Assembly: GCA_016745075.1 (NCBI GenBank)
Contig: JADGDD010000012.1
Span: 56,580 to 120,579 of the forward strand
Reading direction: 5' to 3'
Source: Planctomycetota bacterium
GTDB taxonomy: Bacteria > Planctomycetota > UBA11346
DNA: 64,000 nucleotides
Part shown: in pieces, positions 55,517 to 64,000 of the stretch
How the letters are laid out: each line of letters begins with the position of its first letter
Position numbering within the stretch: the stretch's first letter is position 1
Position numbers and translations under genes: made by a program
The notes under the pieces: generated by a model
Databases searched by the model: none
What the model saw: the letters and a program-made list of their open reading frames with translations, nothing else
Told to the model about the DNA's origin: nothing

Positions 55517-55729
55517 AATAGTGCCTCCACGAACAGGAGACTAACATGCTCATTTGTTTTCGCAAGATAACTTATAGGGAATCTTCTCGTTCAGAAAAAC
55601 AGGAAACGAAATCACACAAATATTTCACAAAGCCTTTTGTCATAGTCAGCGTGCTTTTTCTATAAGACGTATCAATTCTCTGCGCACTACCTTTTATAGA
55701 TTCTGCGCTGAATTTCGTCGTACTGATAT

Positions 55730-58345
55730 TTATTTTTCTTCTGTAAGGGAAACCTTATAGCGTTTTCTGTCTTCTTGTAATTTCACGCCATCAGCGTTGG
55801 CCACTTTAGTAATAACACCTGCATGAGCACATTGCTCAACCATAATTTCGCAAGCGATATCGTCACCTTGCTCACTCAGCATACCAACTTGTTTACGGCG
55901 ACGCGCCAAACGGTGACGAACAGCTTCAGCATCTGATTCTAGTAAGTCTGCATATTCTTTCTTTTCTTGTTGCTGATGGCGCACTTCTCGCATAGCCGCA
56001 GTATCAATAAAGTCAGCACCTTTAATGCGTGTTAATCGTGCGGCTAGGTTATGTTCTTCTTGAGTAATCGTTTTCTGTTTATCAATAATCTCTTGTCGTT
56101 CGGCAGTTAATTTCCGTTCGGTAATACGAGCAATTTCACCTTGCTTATTATATTCAACATTATGGCCAGCCCAAAGCTCTGTGGGGGTACCATCTTCATC
56201 ACCTGCACGTAAGGCAGTAATACTACCGCCCGCAGTCAAACAACCGCCAACAACTTCTTCAACAAAAATATCTCCAGTTGCTACTAACTCGCTATTGGTC
56301 ACACAACCACGAATAGAAATATTACCAGCCATCACCCGCCGCACTTCTATACCATCGGCATCAATATTTTCTCCGGCAACAATAGTTGCATCTCCACTAC
56401 CAATAACGCCACGCACTTGTAGACTGCCACCAGTTTGAATATCTGCGTCTGCCAAGTCTCCCATGATCACAACATCACTGGTGCTTTGGATTTTCGCACC
56501 ATCTTGCACGGTTCCACGCACCACAACCAAATCATCTGTGATCAACTCACCATCCTCTGGGCGGAAATCACCTGGTATTTCACGAGCACGAACCACACGT
56601 ATCGTTCCGTCTATTTGTTGCTGACACAGACCATCCCGCTTTGCCCGCAATTCCAGTGAACCATCTCTACCACGCACCAGCTCAACACCTTCTGCACAAA
56701 AATCTTCAGGCACTCTTGATTCCAGTGGTGGAGCTTTACGTGCAATGCCATACACATCCATACCAGTAACTGGAGGCACCGCTTCAGACCATGTAGCTAA
56801 CACTTGACCAAGAGCTACTTGCGAGAGATCTCTCGTCACCAATTGATCAACCGTCGTATTCTGTACATCTGTTGTTAAATGAAAACCTGCACAACGACCC
56901 AAGCGCGGAGGTACACCACGAGCAATCACCACTCGTCCGCTCATTTCTCCTGGCCCTTCATATAAACGTTTTACGGCAGATTTATCTAAACCAAAACAGA
57001 CTCGTTCATCTTTTATGGCACGTTTCGCAATTTCTGATTGAACCGTTTGGCCTGGAGCCATTAAGGCATAGGCGAGCATAGAATCATCACTCACTTGGAT
57101 AAGTATCGACTGTTCAAGAGCCGGAATTTCTTCACCAAAAATATTTTTCCCGGGAAAACCCGGAGTTGCTGGATCACCGTGAGCAAGCACAAGTCGGCGT
57201 GGAACTGTTGTTGCCCGTGTTGCTTGTAAAATAACAGCTTCTTCTACACCATAAACCACCCCTGCTTCATCCAATAATCTCATCAGCAATGCATGTGGGA
57301 AAGAAGCACCTGGCGCTAAATTCAAACGAACCGACAAGCCATCTGCATGAAAATGCATGCGTTTACGCACATGCTCTAGTGCTTCTTTTTTGGAGGAGCT
57401 GGAGGTCTCTTCTTCCCGAACCTTTGGTCTATGTTCTGAACGTATCGCAGGTAAATTTGCAACACTCTCTGAAACAAGCTGTTGCTCTTGCCCCTTAACA
57501 CGCACATGTTTAAGCGGCAATCCTTGAATAAGAGCGTTTAAATCTTCATATAATTCTTGTGGCTGTTGATAGCGTTGTTCGCGGTCTTTATCCATCGCCT
57601 TATTAATAACGGCAACCGCAGCATTGGAAATATCTCGTTGAATATCTTGCGGATTAGGGGCTGGTTCCTTAATAACCTTGGTTAAGGTCACCATTGGATT
57701 ATCACTTTTAAAGGGAACCGTTCCGGTAAGTAGACGAAAGAGTGTTACTCCTAATGCATAAATATCACTGCGTATATCTACGTCTTCTAAACCCTGCGCC
57801 TGTTCTGGTGACATATATGATGGTGTTCCCAGCACAGCTCCGACTTGGGTAAGCATATCATCACCAGACGATAAACGGGCAAGCCCGAGATCAGCAATTT
57901 TAGCTACATCATTTTGGCCAATGAATATATTGGCAGGTTTGATATCTCTATGAATAAGCCCTGCTTCAGTAATCGCCTGTAAGCCCAGTGCCGAATCTCG
58001 AACAAACAACAAGGACTCACCTTCATCACCGGGACCATGTGAAAAACGTTCTTCAAGGTCACCACCGGTAGCCAACTCTAAGGCCATATAACACCATTCG
58101 CCGTCATGACCTGAGTCATAACAGGTAATAACATTAGGATGAATTATCTTTCCCGATGAACGAGCCTCTCGAATAAAACGATCATGAAAACCCGGCTGCG
58201 CCGCTAAATGCGGCTCTAATATTTTTAATGCAATGGTCCGTCCAAGGGCTGGTTGTTCTGCCAAATAAACGGAACCCATAGCGCCTTTGCCAAGCAAACG
58301 CTCTATCTTGTAAGGGCCTATTTGTTCTGGAATCGTCTCGGGCAT
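55730..58345 (-). CDS. Ser/Thr protein kinase fused to a FapA (DUF342) domain
   Basis: 871-residue cytoplasmic protein. Residues 10-285 are a Hanks kinase: GKGAMGSV (19-26), Lys41, HRDIKPAN, DLG for DFG, and GTPSYMSPEQAQG. A linker of about 50 residues has acidic and serine runs (EEETSSSSKK). Residues about 325-870 match FapA/DUF342: a globular N-part, the Gly/Val-rich right-handed beta-helix repeats (VVVRGTVQDGAKI, GSLQVRGVIGSGDATIVAGENIDADGIEV) and a C-terminal coiled coil. No transmembrane helix is present. FapA acts at flagella or cell poles elsewhere; no flagellar gene is nearby. Confidence 0.9.
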   Translation of the reverse strand: MPETIPEQIGPYKIERLLGKGAMGSVYLAEQPALGRTIALKILEPHLAAQPGFHDRFIREARSSGKIIHPNVITCYDSGHDGEWCYMALELATGGDLEERFSHGPGDEGESLLFVRDSALGLQAITEAGLIHRDIKPANIFIGQNDVAKIADLGLARLSSGDDMLTQVGAVLGTPSYMSPEQAQGLEDVDIRSDIYALGVTLFRLLTGTVPFKSDNPMVTLTKVIKEPAPNPQDIQRDISNAAVAVINKAMDKDREQRYQQPQELYEDLNALIQGLPLKHVRVKGQEQQLVSESVANLPAIRSEHRPKVREEETSSSSKKEALEHVRKRMHFHADGLSVRLNLAPGASFPHALLMRLLDEAGVVYGVEEAVILQATRATTVPRRLVLAHGDPATPGFPGKNIFGEEIPALEQSILIQVSDDSMLAYALMAPGQTVQSEIAKRAIKDERVCFGLDKSAVKRLYEGPGEMSGRVVIARGVPPRLGRCAGFHLTTDVQNTTVDQLVTRDLSQVALGQVLATWSEAVPPVTGMDVYGIARKAPPLESRVPEDFCAEGVELVRGRDGSLELRAKRDGLCQQQIDGTIRVVRAREIPGDFRPEDGELITDDLVVVRGTVQDGAKIQSTSDVVIMGDLADADIQTGGSLQVRGVIGSGDATIVAGENIDADGIEVRRVMAGNISIRGCVTNSELVATGDIFVEEVVGGCLTAGGSITALRAGDEDGTPTELWAGHNVEYNKQGEIARITERKLTAERQEIIDKQKTITQEEHNLAARLTRIKGADFIDTAAMREVRHQQQEKKEYADLLESDAEAVRHRLARRRKQVGMLSEQGDDIACEIMVEQCAHAGVITKVANADGVKLQEDRKRYKVSLTEEK

Positions 58346-58537
58346 TGCAAGATATCATACATCAAAAAATCGCTACAAACAAGAGACAAAGTTACGTTCT
58401 ATCCTTCATTACAAGGCAGTTCAAGACACTCCGCTCTCGTCTCTATAGAACCAGCTCCTCTGCGTATCCAAAGAGCAAGGTAGTAAGAACAGTATTCTTA
58501 TATTTTTGTCTGTAACGTAGCGGTCATAGACATACAG

Positions 58538-58921
58538 CTATTCTGCAACTGAACAAATATCACGAACCAATTCGACTATCGCCGCAGGGCTAAATGGCTT
58601 TGGTATAAAAGAGTGCGCACCAAGACTGAGTGCACGGTCTCGATCATCATCCATTCCCTTGGCAGTTAGAAAAACAATTGGGCACGGTAATTCAGCATCT
58701 TGGCGAAGCTGCTCTACTACATCATAGCCAGAAAGACCTGGCATCATAATATCTAAAAAAGCGAGATCAAAAGTCTTCTCACCTGCTTGCGCCGCCCGCA
58801 ACACTTCTAACGCTTGGGTTCCATCAATAGCCGTTGTTACTTCAAACTGTTCTTGACGAAGGGTAAAGGCAAGTGACCGCAAAATAAACGGTTCATCATC
58901 AACTACGAGTATATGTGGCAT
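58538..58921 (-). CDS. single-domain response regulator
   Basis: 127-residue CheY-like receiver with no output domain. The acidic pocket is VVDDE, phosphoacceptor Asp57 is in AFLDIMMPG, the conserved Thr is in FLTAKG and Lys is in PKPFS. It starts 13 bases after the histidine kinase gene stop, so the pair is one operon and the kinase is its likely phosphodonor. It lies 192 bases ahead of the kinase-FapA gene on the same strand. Confidence 0.93.
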   Translation of the reverse strand: MPHILVVDDEPFILRSLAFTLRQEQFEVTTAIDGTQALEVLRAAQAGEKTFDLAFLDIMMPGLSGYDVVEQLRQDAELPCPIVFLTAKGMDDDRDRALSLGAHSFIPKPFSPAAIVELVRDICSVAE

Positions 58922-58934
58922 AGGTAAGTATACT

Positions 58935-60416
58935 TCAATCTTGTGAGGATGCTAGTGGCAATTGACGAGGTAAGGTCACCAAAAAACGCGCACCGCTATG
59001 CATGCGTGCCTCTACACACCGAATACTACCAGTCATGGCTTCGGCCCATTGCTGACTAATTGTTAAACCTAAACCAGTTCCACCTGGCTTATTGGTGAGA
59101 TTTGTTGTTAATTGGGTAAAACGATCAAACACCTGTAAACGATCTGCTGCTGGTATACCTGGCCCATCATCTTCTACCGCAATCCGCACTTCTTCTTCAT
59201 CCGCATCAAGTAAAATAAATATACTCGAATCTGACGGGCTAAATTTAATGCCGTTGGAAACCAAATTAATAATAATTTGCTGAACACGGTCTCTATCAAG
59301 CACACAGTGCAAATGTTTATGATTGGTCATAAGACGTAAGGTAATACGCTCTTTATCCGCCAATGGCCTGAGTGCATTTAAACATTCACCAACAAGATTA
59401 CATAAATCAAAAGAACTTGGTCGCACATGCAAAGCGCCACTCTCTGCAGAGGCAAGGTCAAGCAAATCGTTAATCAACCGAGCTAGGCGATTACTTTCTT
59501 TATGAATAATACCGACGAATTCTTCCCGCTGCTCTTTATCCATATGTGGATAGGTTAGCAAATTTTCCGAGAAAGAACAAATAGAGGTTAATGGTGTGCG
59601 CAATTCATGACTGACACTATTCACCCAATGACTTCGCGTTTCATCTAACTCCCGCAAACGAACAAGATTATCTTCTAAACGCCTTTGCTGTTGACGAATT
59701 TCTAATTCCATGAGACGGCGTTGAGTAATATCTCGTTCTAAAAATAGAAGCTGGCGTAAATTTCCTTTGCGGTGGTCCATCATTGGATAGACACTTACTT
59801 CCACCGTTCGATTTCGTGTTGCCAAATATTGTTCAACCGTCACCACTTCAAAGGTCGATAAACATTCCTGTACAATATCATTCACAGGTGGTTCATCTGG
59901 TCGCCGCACGCTGCTATACACCGATCGCCCCTGTAATCCTCCAGCTCCATACCAACTACGTGCCTGCGCATTGCTTGTATTAATCCGTCCAGACAGATCT
60001 AATAATAACATCGCTTCATCAATGGTGTCCATTGCTCGGGTGAGTTCAAAGGCTTGCTCCTCTAATCCCATGTGCCCAGTCGTTTCTTCAGTCACATCAC
60101 GCAATAAATACCACTGTAAATCAGTCGCTTCATTGCTCATTTCTGCTATATGAATGTGGACAAGCGATACGCTATCTTGATCAACGTGCTGCATCACAAC
60201 CGTTTCATCTATTATCTGATCAAGTGAATCCACCTCAACAAGAAACGACAAAAGGGTTTTCTTACCAACAAAATCTGCCTGCTCACACCCAAGTAATCGA
60301 TTCACTTCACCGCGCCACAGAACAATACAACCAGTATCATCAATAGCACACCACGCCATACCAGCACAGAGCGGTAAGGCCGTATTCATCATATCAGCAT
60401 CAATGGAACGAGCCAT
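58935..60416 (-). CDS. cytoplasmic PAS-domain sensor histidine kinase
   Basis: 493 residues without a clear membrane helix. Two PAS-like domains (about 12-110 and 122-235) precede a HisKA domain with His270 in SVSHELRTP. The HATPase domain has the N box (NLVSNGIKFS), G1 DDGPGIP and G2 GGTGLGL. It should phosphorylate the adjacent single-domain receiver. Soluble location and PAS domains suggest sensing of an internal signal such as redox state. Confidence 0.92.
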   Translation of the reverse strand: MARSIDADMMNTALPLCAGMAWCAIDDTGCIVLWRGEVNRLLGCEQADFVGKKTLLSFLVEVDSLDQIIDETVVMQHVDQDSVSLVHIHIAEMSNEATDLQWYLLRDVTEETTGHMGLEEQAFELTRAMDTIDEAMLLLDLSGRINTSNAQARSWYGAGGLQGRSVYSSVRRPDEPPVNDIVQECLSTFEVVTVEQYLATRNRTVEVSVYPMMDHRKGNLRQLLFLERDITQRRLMELEIRQQQRRLEDNLVRLRELDETRSHWVNSVSHELRTPLTSICSFSENLLTYPHMDKEQREEFVGIIHKESNRLARLINDLLDLASAESGALHVRPSSFDLCNLVGECLNALRPLADKERITLRLMTNHKHLHCVLDRDRVQQIIINLVSNGIKFSPSDSSIFILLDADEEEVRIAVEDDGPGIPAADRLQVFDRFTQLTTNLTNKPGGTGLGLTISQQWAEAMTGSIRCVEARMHSGARFLVTLPRQLPLASSQD

Positions 60417-60696
60417 AGCCGCACAATGTCGCTATAAACAAGCCAAAGCAAGGTAAAGTTTATCTACGCCAACGCTTTTTTACAGAAAGAGAAGGTCAGA
60501 AATGAGGAGGGTTTTAGGAGGTTCTCGTTAAAAACAGCCGTCATAAAGCAATGAACAGACTTACAACATTCTGTCTATCTCATAACCGCCTTTCGCCTAG
60601 GGTTGTCCTCAAAATCATTAGACTGTTCTCCACGTTCCTATTTTGTGAAAATTGATGTAGCGGTTGCAAACCAGCAATTGCTCAGAGACTGCTGCC

Positions 60697-62046
60697 ATGG
60701 ACTATACGGCCGCTCTTATCAGCCTTGGCTGCTCAAAAAATCTTGCTGACTCTGAAGACTTGGTCACAGCACTCAAATCAGTAGATTTTGGGCTCACCAA
60801 TTCATTGGAAGAAGCTGACTTAATTCTGATCAATACCTGTGGCTTCATTGAAGCCGCGAAGCAAGAAAGTATTGATCATATCCTTGAAGCCGCAGAAGGC
60901 CGCAAAGAAGAAGCCAAACTCTTTGTTGCCGGCTGTCTCACAGACCGTTATCTGACAGAACTTGAAGAAGGTTTTCCTGAAGTAGATCAATGGGTTACCT
61001 TCAAAGATTACGATGGCTTCCCTGCCCTCATCCGTGAACACTTCCCTGATGTCAGTGAACACCGTCTACGCCATGATCAACGTAGCCAATTAACACCACC
61101 ACATTACGCTTTCCTAAAAATCGCCGAAGGCTGTGATAACACCTGTAACTTCTGTGCTATCCCACTATTCCGCGGTAAACATATTTCACGCCCTATGGAT
61201 GAACTCATAGAACAGGCTGCCTTGTATCGTGACCGTGGTGTTCGTGAGATCAATATGATTTCACAGCATTTAGACTACTATGGCAAAGACCTAACCGGAG
61301 AATACCAACTACCTGAGCTGGTCCGTGCCGTTGCTGCCGAAGCACCAGATTGCTGGATTCGCCTGCATTATTGTTATCCCAATGATTTTTCTGATGAGCT
61401 TATTGCAGCTATGGCAGAAACACCAAACGTTCTGCCCTACATAGACATGCCCATTCAACATGCTTCCGACCGCATGCTAGCAACCATGGGCCGTAAAACG
61501 ACTCGTGCCCACATTGAAGAACGCTTAGATGCTATTCGTACCGCCATGCCGCACGCCACCCTCCGTTCCACCTTCATTGTTGGCTTCCCTGGTGAACGTG
61601 AGGAAGATTTTGAAGAGCTGCTCGACTTCATGCGCATTCAGAAATTTGATCAAGTGGGCTGTTTTTCTTATAGCGATGAAGATGGCACCACGGCTGCCAA
61701 AATGCCTGAAAAGATAGATCCAGAAGTAGTCGCAGAGCGACATGACCGTTTTATGGTGCAACAACAAGAACTGCATCAACAACAGCTGGAACGCTGGATT
61801 GGTACCACCCAAACCGTTTTGGTAGATGAACAGCGCGACTTTGATCTGTTTGCTTGCCGCCATCCAGGTCAAGCTTCTGAAGTTGATAACTGTACGCTGT
61901 TAGAAGATAATGCCCTAGAAATTGGCCAATGGCTCACGGTTGAAATTACAGATACCAACGGCTACGACTTGATTGGTCGCGTTCTGAGCACAGATGAAAA
62001 CAGCAACAGTGAAACGGCAAGCATTGACAGCGCTACTCCGCCTCGT
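60697..62046 (+). CDS. rimO: ribosomal protein S12 methylthiotransferase RimO
   Basis: About 450-residue radical-SAM methylthiotransferase. The N-terminal UPF0004 domain has cluster cysteines Cys12 (LGCSKNLADSE), the one in NTCGF and the one in AGCL. The radical-SAM triad is in GCDNTCNFCAIP, and a TRAM domain follows (VLVDEQRDFDLFACRHPGQASEVD). GCSKNLADSE indicates RimO over MiaB. ATG 60697 gives the family N-terminus; the upstream TTG 60664 is less likely. The stop codon follows at 62047-62049. Confidence 0.94.
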
Positions 62047-62058
62047 TAGAAAGTAATC

Positions 62059-62898
62059 ATGAGAGTACTTATAACATTTCTATCTGCGTGTCTCTTTTCC
62101 TGCATCCTCTTGCTATCATCTTGTGGAGGAAGTGGCACCACTCGTGCACCATCCCCCGTTAATATGCAAGCAATTGCAGATTATTACGGTGCTGCCAATG
62201 CTGTTACTTTTGACTGCATTATGTTAGTCAAACCAGAAGAAGGCGATTCTATCACCTTCAAAATAAGCGCTTGGGTAGATGCTGAGAATAATATCGCCAT
62301 CCGCATGTCCAAACTGGGCTTCCAATTTTTACATGGCCACTTTGCAGCAGACGGCTCTTTTACCGCTCGCCTTATCCGCAATAAATCGTGGATTCAAAGC
62401 ACCCTTACAGAAATGGATGCGACACTGATCAAAGAGCACAATCTCAAACAAAGCAGCGGTCTATTCACTGGCCTGAGTTTACTGTGCAATGAAATTAAAC
62501 GTGGTCCCTTGCCATATGCTCCACACTACACACATATTGAAGGCCGCAGCTATAGCTGTTCCCTCAATACCCACACAGAAACACATGCAGATGATCAAAC
62601 TGCCATCTTTACCGTTGCCGATGATGGACAAAGTTTGACATCAAAACGTTTATTCAATATACGCAACGAAGAACTGCTTCACTTACAGTACAAACGCACA
62701 CGAGAAATGGATGGCCTGATGCGACCTAAAAGCCTCAGCTTTAGCATCCCCAATGATAACAGCACCTACAAAATTTCCGTGAAGAAGTTCCGTACCGTTC
62801 CACAAATCAACCCGTCTCGTTACAATGTATCACGCGCAGACGACGAATTAACGATGACTGAATTCATCAAACAATTAACGGCAACAGATCAACAATAA
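62059..62898 (+). CDS. lipoprotein of unknown function (LolB/DUF4292-like)
   Basis: 279 residues with a lipoprotein signal: hydrophobic lead and lipobox LLSSC with Cys22. The mature part has alternating beta-strands and a helix, resembling outer-membrane lipoprotein carriers of the LolA/LolB/DUF4292 kind (FDCIMLVKPEEGDSITFKISAWVD). No motif fixes its function. It begins 9 bases after the rimO stop and is followed 45 bases later by the RluA-type gene, so the three are probably one transcript. Confidence 0.72.
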   Translation: MRVLITFLSACLFSCILLLSSCGGSGTTRAPSPVNMQAIADYYGAANAVTFDCIMLVKPEEGDSITFKISAWVDAENNIAIRMSKLGFQFLHGHFAADGSFTARLIRNKSWIQSTLTEMDATLIKEHNLKQSSGLFTGLSLLCNEIKRGPLPYAPHYTHIEGRSYSCSLNTHTETHADDQTAIFTVADDGQSLTSKRLFNIRNEELLHLQYKRTREMDGLMRPKSLSFSIPNDNSTYKISVKKFRTVPQINPSRYNVSRADDELTMTEFIKQLTATDQQ

Positions 62899-62943
62899 TA
62901 TTTTTTATACTATTCCTATACAGCCGAGAGCATTTATACTATT

Positions 62944-64000
62944 ATGGGCAAACAACCTCAAAGAAGACAACCAGCACAAACCAGAAAAAAAAACACTGCT
63001 GCTGGTCGTAAAAGAAAGCCGGAACATCGTAGCACCGTTCAAGGCCCACCATTGGTCTTTAATAAAGGCAAACTCATTCCTCCTGTTAACAAAGGGAAAC
63101 AGCGCGTCTGGACCGCTAGTCCTGATGCGCTGGTAGCAGGTCCGCGCGACATTGGCACCACAGTGTTAGATTTAATTATTAGTTCTCGCCTTGCCCGCGG
63201 CATGAGCAAACGCGCTATTAAACGACACCTAGAAAATGGCGCCTGCCGCATCAATGGCCGCGTTGAAAAATTTCACACCGCCAGTTTGCGCAAAGGCGAT
63301 ATTGTTGAATTTACCCCACCGAAAAAAGATAGACTCGATCATGATTTCTCTGAACGCAATATCCTCTATGATCGCAATGATATATTAGCCTACAATAAAC
63401 CACCTGGCCTACCCGTCACCCCAACAGATGGTAAAATTAAATGGTGCTTACAGCGCATGCTCGAAGATGCCGTTGGTGATATCTATCCCGTTCATCGCCT
63501 AGATGCTGACACCTCTGGTATTGTTTTATTTGCCAGAACCAAGGCTATGGCCACCTATTTAGAAGAATGCTTTGAAGAGCACAGCATTAACAAACAATAC
63601 CTTGCCATCGTTCGCGACCACCCGCCTGAATCTGGTACGCATAAAAGTTATTTAATTCGCACTGAAAAATCAGCAGGTATTGAACGCTGGAAAAGCGGAC
63701 ACGGTTCTGATGCCCGAGAAGCAATTACTGCTTGGGACGTAACAGAACGGCTTGGTTCACAAGCAAGCTTGGTAACAGTATCTCCACAGACTGGCCGCTA
63801 CCACCAGATTCGTTTACATTTTTCAGAAATGGGTTTTCCACTCTACGGCGACGCGCTCTACGGTGATAGACAAGATCTGATTCCTGCCCATAGACATTTG
63901 CTCCACGCTAGCCGCGTTATTATTCCGCATCCAACTGGCGGCAAAGCAATATCTATTACCTGTAAAAAGCCTGCTGATTTTATTGAGGCGATTAAATTAC
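62944..64000 (+). CDS. RluA-family pseudouridine synthase, 3' partial
   Basis: 352 codons are visible and the frame is still open at the window end. A basic N-terminal tail (about 1-30, QRRQPAQTRKKN) precedes an S4 RNA-binding domain (about 85-130, SKRAIKRHLENGACRINGRVE). The RluA catalytic domain follows, with Asp187 in HRLDADTSG, NKPPGLPV, SPQTGRYHQIRLHF and LYGD. The uridine it modifies, in rRNA or tRNA, cannot be told. It follows the lipoprotein gene closely. Confidence 0.92.
   Translation, partial: MGKQPQRRQPAQTRKKNTAAGRKRKPEHRSTVQGPPLVFNKGKLIPPVNKGKQRVWTASPDALVAGPRDIGTTVLDLIISSRLARGMSKRAIKRHLENGACRINGRVEKFHTASLRKGDIVEFTPPKKDRLDHDFSERNILYDRNDILAYNKPPGLPVTPTDGKIKWCLQRMLEDAVGDIYPVHRLDADTSGIVLFARTKAMATYLEECFEEHSINKQYLAIVRDHPPESGTHKSYLIRTEKSAGIERWKSGHGSDAREAITAWDVTERLGSQASLVTVSPQTGRYHQIRLHFSEMGFPLYGDALYGDRQDLIPAHRHLLHASRVIIPHPTGGKAISITCKKPADFIEAIKL

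Overview
This window is a gene-dense stretch of a Gram-negative bacterial chromosome with moderate GC. It shows an outer-membrane porin, lipoproteins, Tat and zinc-uptake systems, and a very large secreted alpha-2-macroglobulin. Several traits point to the PVC superphylum (Planctomycetota, Lentisphaerota, Verrucomicrobiota and relatives). These are two large Ser/Thr kinases with unusual C-termini, an FHA-GAF-PP2C phosphatase, a bifunctional AroD-AroE protein as in Chlamydia and plants, a kinase-FapA fusion, FabV, and a rpmG/tRNA-Trp/secE order. The phylum is an inference from gene content, not a phylogeny. No phage, plasmid, CRISPR or rRNA is present.

Layout. 1-818 is the end of cysM. 886-5215 is a zinc-acquisition cluster: a His/Cys-rich small protein, an outer-membrane barrel, then ZnuA-, ZnuC- and ZnuB-like genes, with a Zur-like palindrome in the first promoter. 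5355-9651 holds menaquinone genes in the order menH-menB-menA-menE, interrupted before menA by two near-identical 126-bp palindromic elements. 9794-16247 is signalling: a STAS protein, a 1,119-residue membrane kinase with TPRs, and an FHA-GAF-PP2C phosphatase, with a minus-strand esterase between. 16279-19203 holds an ExbD-like lipoprotein overlapping tatA, then apt and a secreted GH5 glycosidase.

19285-25273 is the translation operon on the minus strand: tRNA-Thr, tRNA-Tyr, tRNA-Gly, tRNA-Thr, tuf, rpmG, tRNA-Trp, secE, nusG, rplK, rplA, rplJ, rplL. This is the E. coli thrU-tyrU-glyT-thrT-tufB order, but it ends at a strong terminator with no rpoBC. 25335-38938 carries a SWIM-SNF2 helicase, a degenerate receiver protein, fabV, a REP-associated tyrosine transposase, a TPR membrane protein, ruvB, sucCD, aroDE, trpS and an M50 protease. 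39058-46166 is the alpha-2-macroglobulin and an Mrp ATPase. 46349-51701 holds two small orphan genes, a heterodimeric ABC exporter and a DHH phosphoesterase. 51859-64000 holds pyk, rlmN with a structured leader, an alpha/beta hydrolase, the kinase-FapA fusion, a histidine kinase/response regulator pair, rimO, a lipoprotein and a truncated RluA-type pseudouridine synthase.

The only stretch over 300 bases without a gene is 6976-7403, which is almost wholly the repeat pair. The 280-bp divergent region 60417-60696, between the histidine kinase and rimO, showed me no clear element. The most unusual items are the kinase-FapA fusion, the lipoprotein form of an ExbD domain next to tatA, the palindromic repeat pair touching the menA start together with a transposase of the type that mobilises such repeats, and the mutually exclusive hairpins ahead of rlmN and aroDE.
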